From positions 1 through 39,552 of the forward strand of contig JBGPIK010000011.1 of the NCBI GenBank assembly GCA_041484845.1: DNA of 39,552 bases, read 5' to 3'. The notes under the pieces were generated by a model. The model ran no database searches. It saw only the letters and a program-made list of their open reading frames with translations, and was not told the origin of the DNA. Every line of letters begins with the position of its first letter. Position 1 is the first letter of the stretch. Source of the stretch: JBGPIK01 sp041484845 (GTDB lineage Bacteria; Desulfobacterota; Binatia; UBA9968). Below, in pieces: positions 1 to 7,702 of this stretch. The position numbers were made by a program, and so were the translations under genes.

Positions 1-925
1 ACATCTGCGGCGCTTCTGCGGGGATGAGCACCGCATCCTTGCGCGTGCTAAGAACCAGGCGAATCTGGACGAACCGGCCTGGCCAAAAGCGACGATCTCT
101 ATTCGCGACCGTCGCGCGCAATTTGACGGTGCCGGTCCCTTCCTGAACAGAATTATCGAGAAAGGTGAGTTCACCTTCCCGCGGCTCCCCGGGGTCGTCG
201 GGCAGGCGCACTTCGACCCTAAGCGTACCGCGCGTCATATTCTGCTGCACAGCCGTGAGCTCGTTTTCCGGTATCGTGAAGTCGGCGTACACCGGATCCA
301 AGCGCTGGATGACCAGTAACGCGCTGGCGTTCGCATTGACGACGTTGCCGACGTCGACCAGCCGCTGCCCGGCCCTGCCGTTGATCGGCGAATGAATCGT
401 GCAGTAATCGAGATTGAGACGGGCGCTCTCCACGGCGGCCTGGTTCTGCTTGACCTGGGCGTCGGCCACGTCGACGGCATTTTTCTTGGCGTCGTAATCC
501 TGTCTGGCTACGGCTCGCTGATCGGTCACGCTAGCCACCCGATCAAAATTGATTTTGGCCAACTCCAGCGCCGCCTTTGCCTGGGCGAGGTTTGCCTGCG
601 CCAGGGCCAATTGCGCCTGGTAGGGCCGCGGATCGATGGTGAAGAGCACTTGACCGATTTTTACGTCGGCGCCGTCGACGAAGTGAATCTGAGTAATGCG
701 TCCCGATACCTGAGGCTGAACCGAAACCACCTCGCGCGCGACCATTTTGCCGATGGCATCGAGATAGATGGGGACATCCCGCGCCACGGCTTGCGCGACC
801 GAAACAGGCGCAGGAGGGCGCTCAAACGAAGCCGGCGCCTTGCGGCCACAGCCGGACAAAATGACCAGCGAGAAAAAAATTTCACACAGCGTCCATAGAA
901 GAGAGATTGTTGCGCGAAAGATCAT
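1..925 (-). CDS. RND efflux periplasmic adaptor (membrane fusion) lipoprotein, 3' end cut off by window
   Basis: Open frame of 308 codons running off the left edge of the window. The N-terminus has a signal sequence and a lipobox LSGC (residues 23-26), so the protein is probably lipid-anchored. Next come a biotinyl/lipoyl-like half motif (VSVQPQVSGRI), an alanine- and glutamine-rich helical hairpin (AQLALAQANLAQAKAALE), the second lipoyl half (TIHSPINGRAG) and the beta-barrel part (RFWPGRFVQIRL). This is the MexA/AcrA (HlyD) architecture. Family knowledge: such adaptors join an inner-membrane RND pump to an outer-membrane channel. The start ATG lies 11 bases after the preceding small gene, which with the TetR gene ahead suggests one efflux operon. 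The pump gene itself should lie beyond position 1. The SD is weak. The family call is secure; the substrate is unknown. Confidence 0.92.
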   Translation of the reverse strand, partial: MIFRATISLLWTLCEIFFSLVILSGCGRKAPASFERPPAPVSVAQAVARDVPIYLDAIGKMVAREVVSVQPQVSGRITQIHFVDGADVKIGQVLFTIDPRPYQAQLALAQANLAQAKAALELAKINFDRVASVTDQRAVARQDYDAKKNAVDVADAQVKQNQAAVESARLNLDYCTIHSPINGRAGQRLVDVGNVVNANASALLVIQRLDPVYADFTIPENELTAVQQNMTRGTLRVEVRLPDDPGEPREGELTFLDNSVQEGTGTVKLRATVANRDRRFWPGRFVQIRLVLSTRKDAVLIPAEAPQM

Positions 926-936
926 GGGCACGTCCG

Positions 937-1347
937 TCACTGCGTCAGAGCAGCCATGGGATCAGTTTGAACTCGCGTTACGGCTGAGGTGTCGCACGGA
1001 TCGAGTCCTTTTCCTGGATAGTTCGGATCTATCCCGAGAGCGCGACCCACGGACACCAAGAAAAAAACCCAATCACTATCCGCGCCAAAAACCCACTCCT
1101 CAGCCGCTTCGAACAGCCGCCTCCTCTCGCCGCCGGATGCGCTTAGATTATCCTGGAGAGTTTTGATCGCGTCTTCCAAAACAGTACGCATGAGCTGCCT
1201 CTCCGGCTCGAAAGTGACGTGCCGACGAAAGCTGTCAAGATAAGGGTCGCCTAACAGAGCGAACCGCTGAAACAAAGAAACCAGGATTTCACCGGCATGG
1301 GCTTTAGCGCGCTTTGCCGAACCAGCATTCGCCTGTGCCAAATCCAT
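937..1347 (-). CDS. small conserved hypothetical protein in efflux operon
   Basis: 136 aa from an ATG preceded by an AAAGGAAAG Shine-Dalgarno. The frame stays open further upstream, but that extension runs into the TetR gene and lacks an SD. The middle (LMRTVLEDAIKTLQDNL) looks helical, and the C-terminal half has a tryptophan-rich block with EEWVFGADSDWVFF and ALGIDPNYPGKGL. From memory this resembles small uncharacterised deltaproteobacterial proteins with an 'EAxxWI...DxxWxFSFxxIC..LGxdPxylrrgL' signature; I cannot verify this here. No signal peptide or membrane segment is visible, so it is probably cytosolic. It sits 37 bases after tetR and 11 bases before the efflux adaptor, so all three are probably co-transcribed. 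Function unknown. Confidence 0.75.
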   Translation of the reverse strand: MDLAQANAGSAKRAKAHAGEILVSLFQRFALLGDPYLDSFRRHVTFEPERQLMRTVLEDAIKTLQDNLSASGGERRRLFEAAEEWVFGADSDWVFFLVSVGRALGIDPNYPGKGLDPCDTSAVTRVQTDPMAALTQ

Positions 1348-1384
1348 TTCGCTTTCCTTTCTTTGGGATGTAGTGGGTATTGAC

Positions 1385-2092
1385 TTACCGCGGGACCGAC
1401 GGCAGGTCGGCCAGCAAAGACAGAACCTTAGGGTTATAATAACGCTTGGCGGCCTGCTGCTTAAGACCGACCCCGAAAAGCGCAAACCAGGTGGCTTGTT
1501 CAATCAGCATATCTTGGCTGGCATGGTATTGGATCGCGGGTGTTTTCGGATGCAAATGCAGCATCAAAGCAAACCCGATGTGGTGAACAAACCATGCGCT
1601 GAGGTCATGCCGCACCGGCGTCTTGCGCAGCTCGCCGGCCTTGCCCGCTTCTTTGACGCACGCGGCGAATTTAGCCATCCACGCTTTCGCAAACTTCTTG
1701 TGCGTCAATCTGACAAACTCTCCGTCCTCCAGGAGACTCCGCGCCATCAGACTATTCATGGCCACCGTACCCGCGTCCGCCGCTGGAGCCTGAAGATAGT
1801 GCGCAATCGTAAAGTGAACCATGATCACCAGCGTCGCTGTCGAGGGTTCCAACGCGAGGATACGATTGAATTCGGCGAATGTCGGGCCCTTGGCGCAGGC
1901 CTCGAGCATCGCCGTGTATAAAGACTTTTTACTCGGGAAATGTTTATAAATCAGCGCTTCGGAAACTCCCGCTGTTTTGGCCAGCTCGCGCGTGGTCGTT
2001 CCGTGAAAACCATTTTCGGCAAACACGTCCCGCACCGCCTCGACAATGGCCCTACGTCGCTTGTCGAAAGGCAACCGCGGTGAACTTTTCAT
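1385..2092 (-). CDS. TetR/AcrR family transcriptional regulator
   Basis: 235 aa. The N-terminal helix-turn-helix is textbook TetR: IVEAVRDVFAENGFHGTTTR, then ELAKTAGVSEALIYKHFPSK. The longer C-terminal region is the usual variable ligand-binding and dimerisation part and does not identify the inducer. It heads an apparent operon with a small hypothetical gene and an RND efflux adaptor, so the likely role is a repressor of an export system, as for AcrR, released when a toxic compound binds. A near-perfect palindrome lies between the -35 and -10 elements of its own promoter (2099-2127), supporting autorepression. The ATG at 2092 has no SD and lies 6 bases from the -10, so the mRNA may be leaderless. 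Function of the regulon is inferred from context only. Confidence 0.92.
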   Translation of the reverse strand: MKSSPRLPFDKRRRAIVEAVRDVFAENGFHGTTTRELAKTAGVSEALIYKHFPSKKSLYTAMLEACAKGPTFAEFNRILALEPSTATLVIMVHFTIAHYLQAPAADAGTVAMNSLMARSLLEDGEFVRLTHKKFAKAWMAKFAACVKEAGKAGELRKTPVRHDLSAWFVHHIGFALMLHLHPKTPAIQYHASQDMLIEQATWFALFGVGLKQQAAKRYYNPKVLSLLADLPSVPR

Positions 2093-2098
2093 TTCACG

Positions 2099-2127
2099 AA
2101 GTTAGCAATCGCTTACTTATGAGTCAA
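2099..2127 (-). promoter_or_regulatory. tetR promoter with overlapping palindromic operator
   Basis: Minus strand: -35 TTGACT (2122-2127), 17-base spacer, -10 TAACTT (2099-2104). The 20-mer AAGTAAGCGATTGCTAACTT (2099-2118) matches its own reverse complement at 16 of 20 positions and fills the spacer and -10, as expected for a TetR operator. The expected transcription start falls at about 2092, the A of the ATG. Confidence 0.6.
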
Positions 2128-2170
2128 GCGGTCCGGCGCCGTCTTTGCGCTTCTGACCCGACGCGTCGCA

Positions 2171-2179
2171 TGCTATAGT
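2171..2179 (+). promoter_or_regulatory. extended -10 element before nagZ
   Basis: TGCTATAGT has the TGn extension plus a 5/6 match to TATAAT. No good -35 is visible at 17 bases upstream, which is normal for extended -10 promoters. The predicted start lies about 2 bases before the GTG at 2188, or about 20 bases before the alternative ATG at 2206. Confidence 0.45.
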
Positions 2180-2187
2180 TCGCGATC

Positions 2188-3267
2188 GTGTCGTCCGTAC
2201 GGAAAATGCTTGGCCAGCTGTTCATGGTAGGGGTGAAAGCCGAACGGCTGAGCGCGGAAGAACTTTCCGCCTTCAAGGACATGGCCGTCGGCGGTTTTAT
2301 CCTTTTTAAACACAACCTCATTGAACCGGAACAGATCGTCACGCTTTGCCGCTCGCTTTGGGATCTTGGTGGCGAGCACCCGCCGTTCATCGCGATCGAT
2401 CAGGAAGGCGGCAGAGTGCACCGCCTGCCTCTGCCCTTCAGCCATTTTCCGGCCGCCGCTTCGCTTGCGTCCGCCGAGCGACCCCATCTCGCGTATCAAA
2501 TCAGCCGGGCCACGGCCGCAGAGCTAACAATGGCGGGACTCAATCTCAATTTCGCTCCGGTGCTCGACGTCCGTTCCAATCCGCAAAATCCGATTATCGG
2601 TGACCGCTCCTTCGGACGTGATCCGCAACAGGTGATCCGTTTCAGTGAAGAAACGATGGCGGGTTTAAGGGACGGAGGCATCATTCCTTGCGGCAAACAT
2701 TTTCCCGGTCATGGCGATACCGTCGAAGATCCCCACTGGGTACTGCCGGTGGTCAAACGACCTCTAGCGGAGCTGCATACGCTCGAACTTCCACCTTTTG
2801 TCCACGCCTGCCGGAAAAACATCGAGTCGCTTATGACCGCTCATGTCTTGTATTGCGCGCTCGACGCCCAGTGCCCGGCGACGTTGTCGCGGAAAATTGT
2901 GACCGGGCTGCTGCGCCGGCAGATGGGCTATGATGGCGTGGTTTTCAGCGATGATCTGGAGATGAAAGCGATCAGCGATAACTACGGCGACGAACAGGCG
3001 GCGACGCTTTGTGTGCGCGCCGGCGTTGACGTCTTACTCTATGGTCATGAGCTCGGCAAGGCACAGCGCGCTTTTGAATTTATTGCGTCGGAAGCGACAA
3101 GCAATAGCAAGCTCCGCACGCGGCTGGAAACAAGTTATCGCAGAACCGCCAAACTGAAAAAACGCTTTCTAAAAACGTTTACAGGTGTAATGAATAAGTC
3201 GCTCGAACTCCGGCTCGTACATCTCGGCCATCAACGACTTGTTGACGCGATTTACGGTAACTTATAG
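2188..3267 (+). CDS. nagZ: beta-N-acetylhexosaminidase NagZ (GH3), peptidoglycan recycling
   Basis: 359 aa, close to the usual 330-380 aa. The GH3 signature is intact: KHFPGHGDT (170-178) carries the His/Asp acid-base dyad, and FSDDLEMKAI (253-262) carries the catalytic Asp. There is no signal peptide, matching the cytosolic NagZ that removes GlcNAc from GlcNAc-anhydroMurNAc-peptides taken up during wall turnover. The GTG start puts the family motif RKMLGQLFMVG at residues 5-15. An ATG at 2206 (MLGQLFMVG) is an alternative, and neither start has a good SD. It is transcribed away from tetR, and its last 16 bases overlap the antisense 3' end of gshA. It lies near ddl and the dcw cluster, all of which serve wall metabolism. 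Confidence 0.95.
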   Translation: MSSVRKMLGQLFMVGVKAERLSAEELSAFKDMAVGGFILFKHNLIEPEQIVTLCRSLWDLGGEHPPFIAIDQEGGRVHRLPLPFSHFPAAASLASAERPHLAYQISRATAAELTMAGLNLNFAPVLDVRSNPQNPIIGDRSFGRDPQQVIRFSEETMAGLRDGGIIPCGKHFPGHGDTVEDPHWVLPVVKRPLAELHTLELPPFVHACRKNIESLMTAHVLYCALDAQCPATLSRKIVTGLLRRQMGYDGVVFSDDLEMKAISDNYGDEQAATLCVRAGVDVLLYGHELGKAQRAFEFIASEATSNSKLRTRLETSYRRTAKLKKRFLKTFTGVMNKSLELRLVHLGHQRLVDAIYGNL

Positions 3268-4595
3268 GTACTGTAGCTGATCAATTTCTTAATATCCCGT
3301 TGCCATTCACCGTGCCATTTTTCGATTAGCAGGTCGGCCGGGCATTTGCCTTGGTCAAGAAGGAGCTTCAGCGGCTTAAGGTAAATGGTTTCATCCTCAC
3401 CCTGACTATTGAGCACGTTCTGACGTTTTAGCCCTTCCCAGGCGATGTGAAAAAATTCCTTGGCCAAATCCAGCAGCGAATAGCGCCGAATTCGCGCCGC
3501 AAGCGCGTCGCGATGCGAATCGAGATAGACTTGCATTCTCTCATCCCATGTCCATGCTTTGACCAAATCCCACGCGGCCTGCAAACAATCGTCGTCGTAA
3601 AAGGCCCCCTTGATCAACGCCGGCAAGGCCGGCATCAACTCCGGCGGCTGACTGTCGACTGAGCGCACCTCAATATAACGTTTGATCCGGGTCTCGGGGA
3701 ACAGGGTCGTCAGATGAGCGTCCCAGTCTTCCAACGTGGCGCGCTCGCCCTGGTAGCCGCGCTCTAAGTATTGCCGGAAGGTCATGTGCGTCATGTCAAT
3801 GTAGTCTTTATTGCGAACGATGAAATACATGGGCACGTCCAGCGCGTACTCAACATAGTGGGCAAATGAGACATCTGTGTCGAAGGCAAACTTGAGCATC
3901 CCGGCGCGATTTTTATCGGTGTCGGTCCAAATATGCTCGCGAAAGCTTCGATAGCCATTCAATCGACCGTCGCAAATCGGCGAATTAGCAAACGTCGCAA
4001 TAAGGATCGGCGTCAGCCCCATACCGGTGCGAAACTTCGCCATGGCATCCTTTTCATCTTTGAAGTCGATATTCGCCTGGACCGTGGCGGTTTGTTTCAT
4101 CATGCGCTGGCCGAGAGTGCCGACCTTCGGCATGTACGGGCCCATAATGCGATAGCGCTTTTTCGGCACCCATTCGATGTCTTCCAAACGGCTGACCGGC
4201 TGTATTCCAAGACCGAGAAAGACGATGTCGTGTTCCGCCGTGATCTCCAAGAGTTCGCGAACATGTTGCGTAAACTCCGCGTAGGTGCAGTGGATGCTCT
4301 CACAGGGCTCGCCGCTGAGCTCGATCTGTCCGCCGGGTTCCAGGTGGATCTGCTCCTTGCCCCGGATCAGCGCGATGATGCGTCCGTCCTGCTCCTCGGG
4401 TTCCCAGTCATAACGGTCAACCAATTCTTTGAGGATAAACTCGACGCCGTGCGGCCCGAAATAGGGAATCGCCTTAGCCGTGTTCCGGTCGACGCCGACT
4501 TTTTCGTATTCGGTTCCGATACGCCAGCGGTCACGCGGTTTTCCACCGTCGTGAAAATAGGCTTCCAGCTCATCTTTTTTTTCAATGATTGACAT
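3252..4595 (-). CDS. gshA: glutamate-cysteine ligase (GCS2 family, plant/proteobacterial type)
   Basis: 447 aa, normal for the plant/alpha-proteobacterial type of gamma-glutamylcysteine synthetase and unlike the E. coli type. Recognisable pieces are RIGTEYEKVGVD near the N-terminus (ATP/glutamate site), EPGGQIELSGEPCESIH, the VGTLGQRMMKQTATVQANID block, and IKRYIEVRSVDSQPPELMPA. Reaction: glutamate + cysteine + ATP to gamma-glutamylcysteine, the first step of glutathione synthesis. No gshB is seen in the window. Its ATG overlaps the end of mtnA by 14 bases, so the two are probably translationally coupled in one operon; both touch sulfur metabolism. The stop codon lies inside the 3' end of the convergent nagZ gene. 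Confidence 0.93.
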   Translation of the reverse strand: MSIIEKKDELEAYFHDGGKPRDRWRIGTEYEKVGVDRNTAKAIPYFGPHGVEFILKELVDRYDWEPEEQDGRIIALIRGKEQIHLEPGGQIELSGEPCESIHCTYAEFTQHVRELLEITAEHDIVFLGLGIQPVSRLEDIEWVPKKRYRIMGPYMPKVGTLGQRMMKQTATVQANIDFKDEKDAMAKFRTGMGLTPILIATFANSPICDGRLNGYRSFREHIWTDTDKNRAGMLKFAFDTDVSFAHYVEYALDVPMYFIVRNKDYIDMTHMTFRQYLERGYQGERATLEDWDAHLTTLFPETRIKRYIEVRSVDSQPPELMPALPALIKGAFYDDDCLQAAWDLVKAWTWDERMQVYLDSHRDALAARIRRYSLLDLAKEFFHIAWEGLKRQNVLNSQGEDETIYLKPLKLLLDQGKCPADLLIEKWHGEWQRDIKKLISYSTYKLP

Positions 4596-5613
4596 GGTTG
4601 CGAATATTCTGCGGGTACGGCGGATGAATCACCCCGTTTTCGGTGATCAGGGCCGAGATCAGCTCTTGCGGCGTCACATCGAAGGCCGGATTGAACACTT
4701 TAGTCCCCTTGGGCGCGATCGCACGGCCGAAGATATGCGACACTTCCTTTGGATTCCTTTGCTCGATGGGAATATCCTTTCCCGACGCGCAGTCCAGGTC
4801 GATCGACGAAGTTGGGCCCGCCACGTAGAATGGAATCCCGTGCCGCTTCGCCAGAACCGCAATCCCATAGGTGCCGATTTTGTTGGCGACGTCACCGTTC
4901 GCAGCCACGCGGTCGCACCCGACCACGACCGCATCGACTTTGCCCCTCTGCATCAAGTAGCCGGTCATATTGTCGGTTACCAGTGTGGCAGGAATTTTTT
5001 CTTTTTTCAGCTCCCACGCGGTTAGCCGCGCGCCTTGAAGGACGGGTCGGGTTTCATTCACCCAAACTTCGATTTGCCTGCCGGATTCTTTCAAGGCGCG
5101 AATGACGCCGAGCGCCGTTCCATACCCCGCAGTGGCGAGCGCGCCTGCATTACAGTGCGTCATGATGTGCCCGGCATTACGCAGTAAATCCGCGCCGAAT
5201 TTGCCGAGCTGTTTGTTAGCAGCAATATCCTGTTTGTAAATCTTTAGAGCTTCATCCTTGAGCACGCGCTTGACGCTTTCGACGCCACGGCTGCGGTTTT
5301 CCCGGTAGACCTTACGCATACGTTCCAACGCCCAAAACAGGTTCACTGCCGTCGGTCGTGTTTTCGCCAGTGTCAGTAGGATCCGTTCCAACTCGCGGTC
5401 GAAATTCTTCTCGGAAGTTTTTCGCACTCCCAAAGCAACGCCCATCGCCGCCGCGACACCGATGGCCGGGGCACCGCGGATGACCATCTCGCGAATGGCT
5501 TGCGCTACTTGTTTGTAATCGCGGCAAACCCGATAAATCTCCTTTTGAGGAAGGAGTCTCTGGTCGAGCATGATGACTCGATTGCCTTTCCACTCCAGAG
5601 TCTTCACGGCCAT
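4582..5613 (-). CDS. mtnA: S-methyl-5-thioribose-1-phosphate isomerase
   Basis: 343 aa, typical MtnA length. Conserved segments are VIRGAPAIGVAAAMGVALG (about 44-62), MTHCNAGALATAGYGTALG with the catalytic Cys, NETRPVLQGARLTAWEL, and VVGCDRVAANGDVANKIGTY with the catalytic Asp. It converts 5-methylthioribose-1-phosphate to 5-methylthioribulose-1-phosphate in methionine salvage. An eIF2B-like subunit is the main alternative, but the Cys and Asp blocks fit MtnA. The start is ATG with a GGA 6 bases upstream. A TTGACG-N18-TATACT promoter sits just ahead, giving a leader of about 19 bases. gshA follows with a 14-base overlap. No other methionine-salvage gene is present here. Confidence 0.95.
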   Translation of the reverse strand: MAVKTLEWKGNRVIMLDQRLLPQKEIYRVCRDYKQVAQAIREMVIRGAPAIGVAAAMGVALGVRKTSEKNFDRELERILLTLAKTRPTAVNLFWALERMRKVYRENRSRGVESVKRVLKDEALKIYKQDIAANKQLGKFGADLLRNAGHIMTHCNAGALATAGYGTALGVIRALKESGRQIEVWVNETRPVLQGARLTAWELKKEKIPATLVTDNMTGYLMQRGKVDAVVVGCDRVAANGDVANKIGTYGIAVLAKRHGIPFYVAGPTSSIDLDCASGKDIPIEQRNPKEVSHIFGRAIAPKGTKVFNPAFDVTPQELISALITENGVIHPPYPQNIRNHVNH

Positions 5614-5638
5614 AAGTTTTCCATTTTCACAGAGACCG

Positions 5639-5668
5639 AGTATATTAGCTCAAAGAAGCAAGCGTCAA
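5639..5668 (-). promoter_or_regulatory. sigma70-type promoter of mtnA-gshA
   Basis: Minus strand: -35 TTGACG (5663-5668), 18-base spacer, -10 TATACT (5639-5644). The expected start at about 5632 leaves a leader of about 19 bases before the mtnA ATG. It overlaps the region just ahead of the small plus-strand membrane protein gene. Confidence 0.6.
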
Positions 5669-5677
5669 GGGCAGCGG

Positions 5678-5917
5678 GTGGACTTTTATCATACCTTAGG
5701 CTATTTCACCGGTCTTTTCTTTATTAAGCCAGAAATAGAACCGGCGGCGTTATTTCGTACGGCGCTTCTGGTGCACTTTCTCGATGCGATTCTTTGCGGC
5801 GTTATTGCAAGCCACAGCGGACGAAGAAAAATTCTTTGGATGATCGGCGGATTGTTTTTCGGAATTTGGGCCCTCGGCACCTTGTTTTTGTTGCCGGAGA
5901 AACGAACACGCGACTAG
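5678..5917 (+). CDS. putative small membrane protein
   Basis: 79 aa from a GTG at 5678 with a weak GGG-type SD about 7 bases upstream. The frame is open further back to an ATG at 5570, but that would overlap the mtnA start and the added residues look non-coding. Two hydrophobic stretches are visible: LFRTALLVHFLDAILCGVIA, and ILWMIGGLFFGIWALGTLFL, separated by a basic SGRRK turn; the C-terminus is PEKRTRD. The pattern 'short TM, small basic loop, GxxFGxxALGxLFLLPxKR' is common in tiny membrane proteins of unknown role. It fills the space between mtnA and the convergent acpS. The product is not recognised; the hydrophobic pattern and codon frame make it likelier real than not. Confidence 0.5.
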   Translation: MDFYHTLGYFTGLFFIKPEIEPAALFRTALLVHFLDAILCGVIASHSGRRKILWMIGGLFFGIWALGTLFLLPEKRTRD

Positions 5918-5953
5918 GGGCCGCTGGCTTGGACCTTAGGGCTGAATCCGTCG

Positions 5954-6343
5954 TTACTTGTCCTGTGCTATGACATAAGCGAGCCCATGCGCTTGCGTGT
6001 GGGTAATCGACAACACCCAACGGCGGATTCCGAGCGTGTCGGCGAAAAGCGCGGTCTTGCCATGCAGGACGATATCCGGCTTGCCGCTCTGTGCCCGCGC
6101 GACCTCGATCTCAATCCAGCTCACCTTGGAACCCCATCCCCGACCCAACGCCTTCATGACCGCTTCCTTGGCAGCAAATCGGCCGGCGTAGCTTTCATAG
6201 CGGCCGCGGTGTTTTTTTTCGCAATATTGAATTTCCCTTTCGGTGAAAACCCGGTTGCGAAAGCGCGTACCGCTATGTGAATCCTCCAAAGCCTTCTGAA
6301 TACGTTCAACTTCGATCAGATCCACGCCGATGCTGACGATCAT
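5954..6343 (-). CDS. acpS: holo-[acyl-carrier-protein] synthase
   Basis: 129 aa, standard AcpS length. The metal ligands are present: Asp8 in GVDLIEVERI and Glu60 in RFAAKEAVMKALG. The C-terminal block LSITHTQAHGLAYVIA is typical. It moves 4'-phosphopantetheine from CoA to apo-ACP and is needed for fatty-acid synthesis. The start is ATG without a clear SD. A perfect -35 TTGACA (6374-6379) with a poor -10 TAGGTT (6350-6355) would start transcription at about the A of the ATG. It is divergent from the binding-protein gene at 6459 and convergent with the small membrane protein. Confidence 0.95.
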   Translation of the reverse strand: MIVSIGVDLIEVERIQKALEDSHSGTRFRNRVFTEREIQYCEKKHRGRYESYAGRFAAKEAVMKALGRGWGSKVSWIEIEVARAQSGKPDIVLHGKTALFADTLGIRRWVLSITHTQAHGLAYVIAQDK

Positions 6344-6349
6344 ATCCGC

Positions 6350-6379
6350 AACCTAGCCTCTCCTGCGTCCTCGTGTCAA
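6350..6379 (-). promoter_or_regulatory. candidate acpS promoter
   Basis: Minus strand: -35 TTGACA (6374-6379), 18-base spacer, -10 TAGGTT (6350-6355, 3/6 match). The downstream end of the -10 is 6 bases from the acpS ATG. Confidence 0.4.
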
Positions 6380-6405
6380 CGCGTCTTGCGGAAAAGCATT
6401 CTTCA

Positions 6406-6434
6406 TTGACTGCGACTGAGGGTTCGCGTAAGTT
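6406..6434 (+). promoter_or_regulatory. candidate promoter of the binding-protein gene
   Basis: -35 TTGACT (6406-6411), 17-base spacer, weak -10 TAAGTT (6429-6434). A strong SD GGAGG (6444-6448) follows, 10 bases before the GTG start. Confidence 0.4.
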
Positions 6435-6458
6435 CGTTGCAACGGAGGACGCAAAACC

Positions 6459-7637
6459 GTGTTGCGACAAATCGTATCGTTTCTACTGTTGACCCTGGCA
6501 TTGAACTTTCCAGTCACCGCCTCGGCTCAAAAGGGCACGATCAAAATCGCGGTTCAAGCGCCTCTATCAGGTGAGCAGGCGGCGCTGGGCGAACATGTAA
6601 AACTTGGAGCGCAGCTAGCGGTCGAAGAGGCGGCTAAGGCGTTCAAGGCTCTCGGCTTCGATCTCGTGTTCGTACCGTATGATGATCAGGCAAAACCCGA
6701 GGTCGGTGTAGCCAACGCGCGCAACATTGTCGCGGATTCGGACGTTCTCGCTTTGGTCGGCCACTTTAATTCCGGCGTTGCGTTGCCCGCTTCCGAAGTG
6801 TACAAGGACGCAATGCTGGCGATGATCTCGCCCGCCAACACGGCTACAGAAATCACCGATCGCGGATACCCGAATGTGAATCGAGTGTGTGGGCGAGACG
6901 ACGTTCAAGGACCGGTTGGCGCGCGGTTTGCGGCTCAGGATCTAAAAGTTAAATCCGTTTACATAATCCACGACAAGACTCTGTACGGCCAAGGCGTGGC
7001 GGATAATTTCCGCAACGAGGCGAACAAGCTCGGTCTTAAAGTTCTAGGCTATGACGGCACCGAGGAACGCGCCAATTTTGCTCCGATGATTATTCCGATG
7101 AAAGCGAAGAGCCCCGATCTGGTCTACTTCGGTGGAATCTATTACCAGGGAGGGCTACTGCTCAAGCAAATGCGCGAGAAGGGCGTGAAGGCGGCATTTA
7201 TGGGCCCCGATGGGCTCGACTCTTCGGAGATGGTCAAAATCACCGGCGCCCAAGTTATCGGTAGTTATTATACCACGGTTGCGGGACCGCCCGACGCCTA
7301 TCCGGAGACGGCGGCCTTCGCAAAAAAATTCAAACAACGCTTCGGCAAGGAAGTCGAATCGTTCGGACTGTACGGCTATGACGCGGCCCAGGTCGGGCTC
7401 GCTGCTATTGAACAGGCGAGTCGGGCAGACGGCGGAAAAAAACCGAGTCGCGCCGAGGTTTCAGCCGCCATCCGAAAGCTGAAAAACTTTAAAGGGGTTA
7501 CGGGCTCGATCACTTTCGACAACAAAGGAGACCCCATTAAAGCCAAATACTTCGTGCTGCAGTTCGATAAGCGCAGTTACCCGGGCAAAGTGGTTAAAGT
7601 CATCGAGCAAGCGGCGCCTCAAGCGAAGAAATCCTAA
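6459..7637 (+). CDS. branched-chain amino-acid-type ABC transporter substrate-binding protein
   Basis: 392 aa with a clear signal peptide (IVSFLLLTLALNFPVTASAQ, cleavage after ASA), so periplasmic. The mature start TIKIAVQAPLSGEQAALGEH and later GHFNSGVALPASEVYKDAML, IHDKTLYGQGVADNFRNEAN and FGGIYYQGGLLLKQMREKG are the type-I periplasmic binding fold of LivJ/LivK-like proteins. The GTG start has a strong GGAGG SD 10 bases upstream. No permease or ATPase genes flank it; a LivHMGF set without a binding protein lies about 24 kb away, so the two could work together. The ligand cannot be predicted: members bind leucine-type amino acids, amides or aromatic acids. Confidence 0.93.
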   Translation: MLRQIVSFLLLTLALNFPVTASAQKGTIKIAVQAPLSGEQAALGEHVKLGAQLAVEEAAKAFKALGFDLVFVPYDDQAKPEVGVANARNIVADSDVLALVGHFNSGVALPASEVYKDAMLAMISPANTATEITDRGYPNVNRVCGRDDVQGPVGARFAAQDLKVKSVYIIHDKTLYGQGVADNFRNEANKLGLKVLGYDGTEERANFAPMIIPMKAKSPDLVYFGGIYYQGGLLLKQMREKGVKAAFMGPDGLDSSEMVKITGAQVIGSYYTTVAGPPDAYPETAAFAKKFKQRFGKEVESFGLYGYDAAQVGLAAIEQASRADGGKKPSRAEVSAAIRKLKNFKGVTGSITFDNKGDPIKAKYFVLQFDKRSYPGKVVKVIEQAAPQAKKS

Positions 7638-7702
7638 GCTCGTCCTCAACGATTATTCTCAGCGATGCGGCCGCTAAGCCAGCCGCTCGTTTTTGTAAAG
7701 CG

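Noticed and set aside
392..898. 168-aa plus-strand open frame near the left edge
   Set aside because: It is antisense to the efflux adaptor frame, which runs from 925 to the window edge with lipobox and HlyD-type motifs.
3933..4592. 219-aa plus-strand open frame
   Set aside because: It is antisense to gshA, whose motifs are intact, and has no motif of its own.
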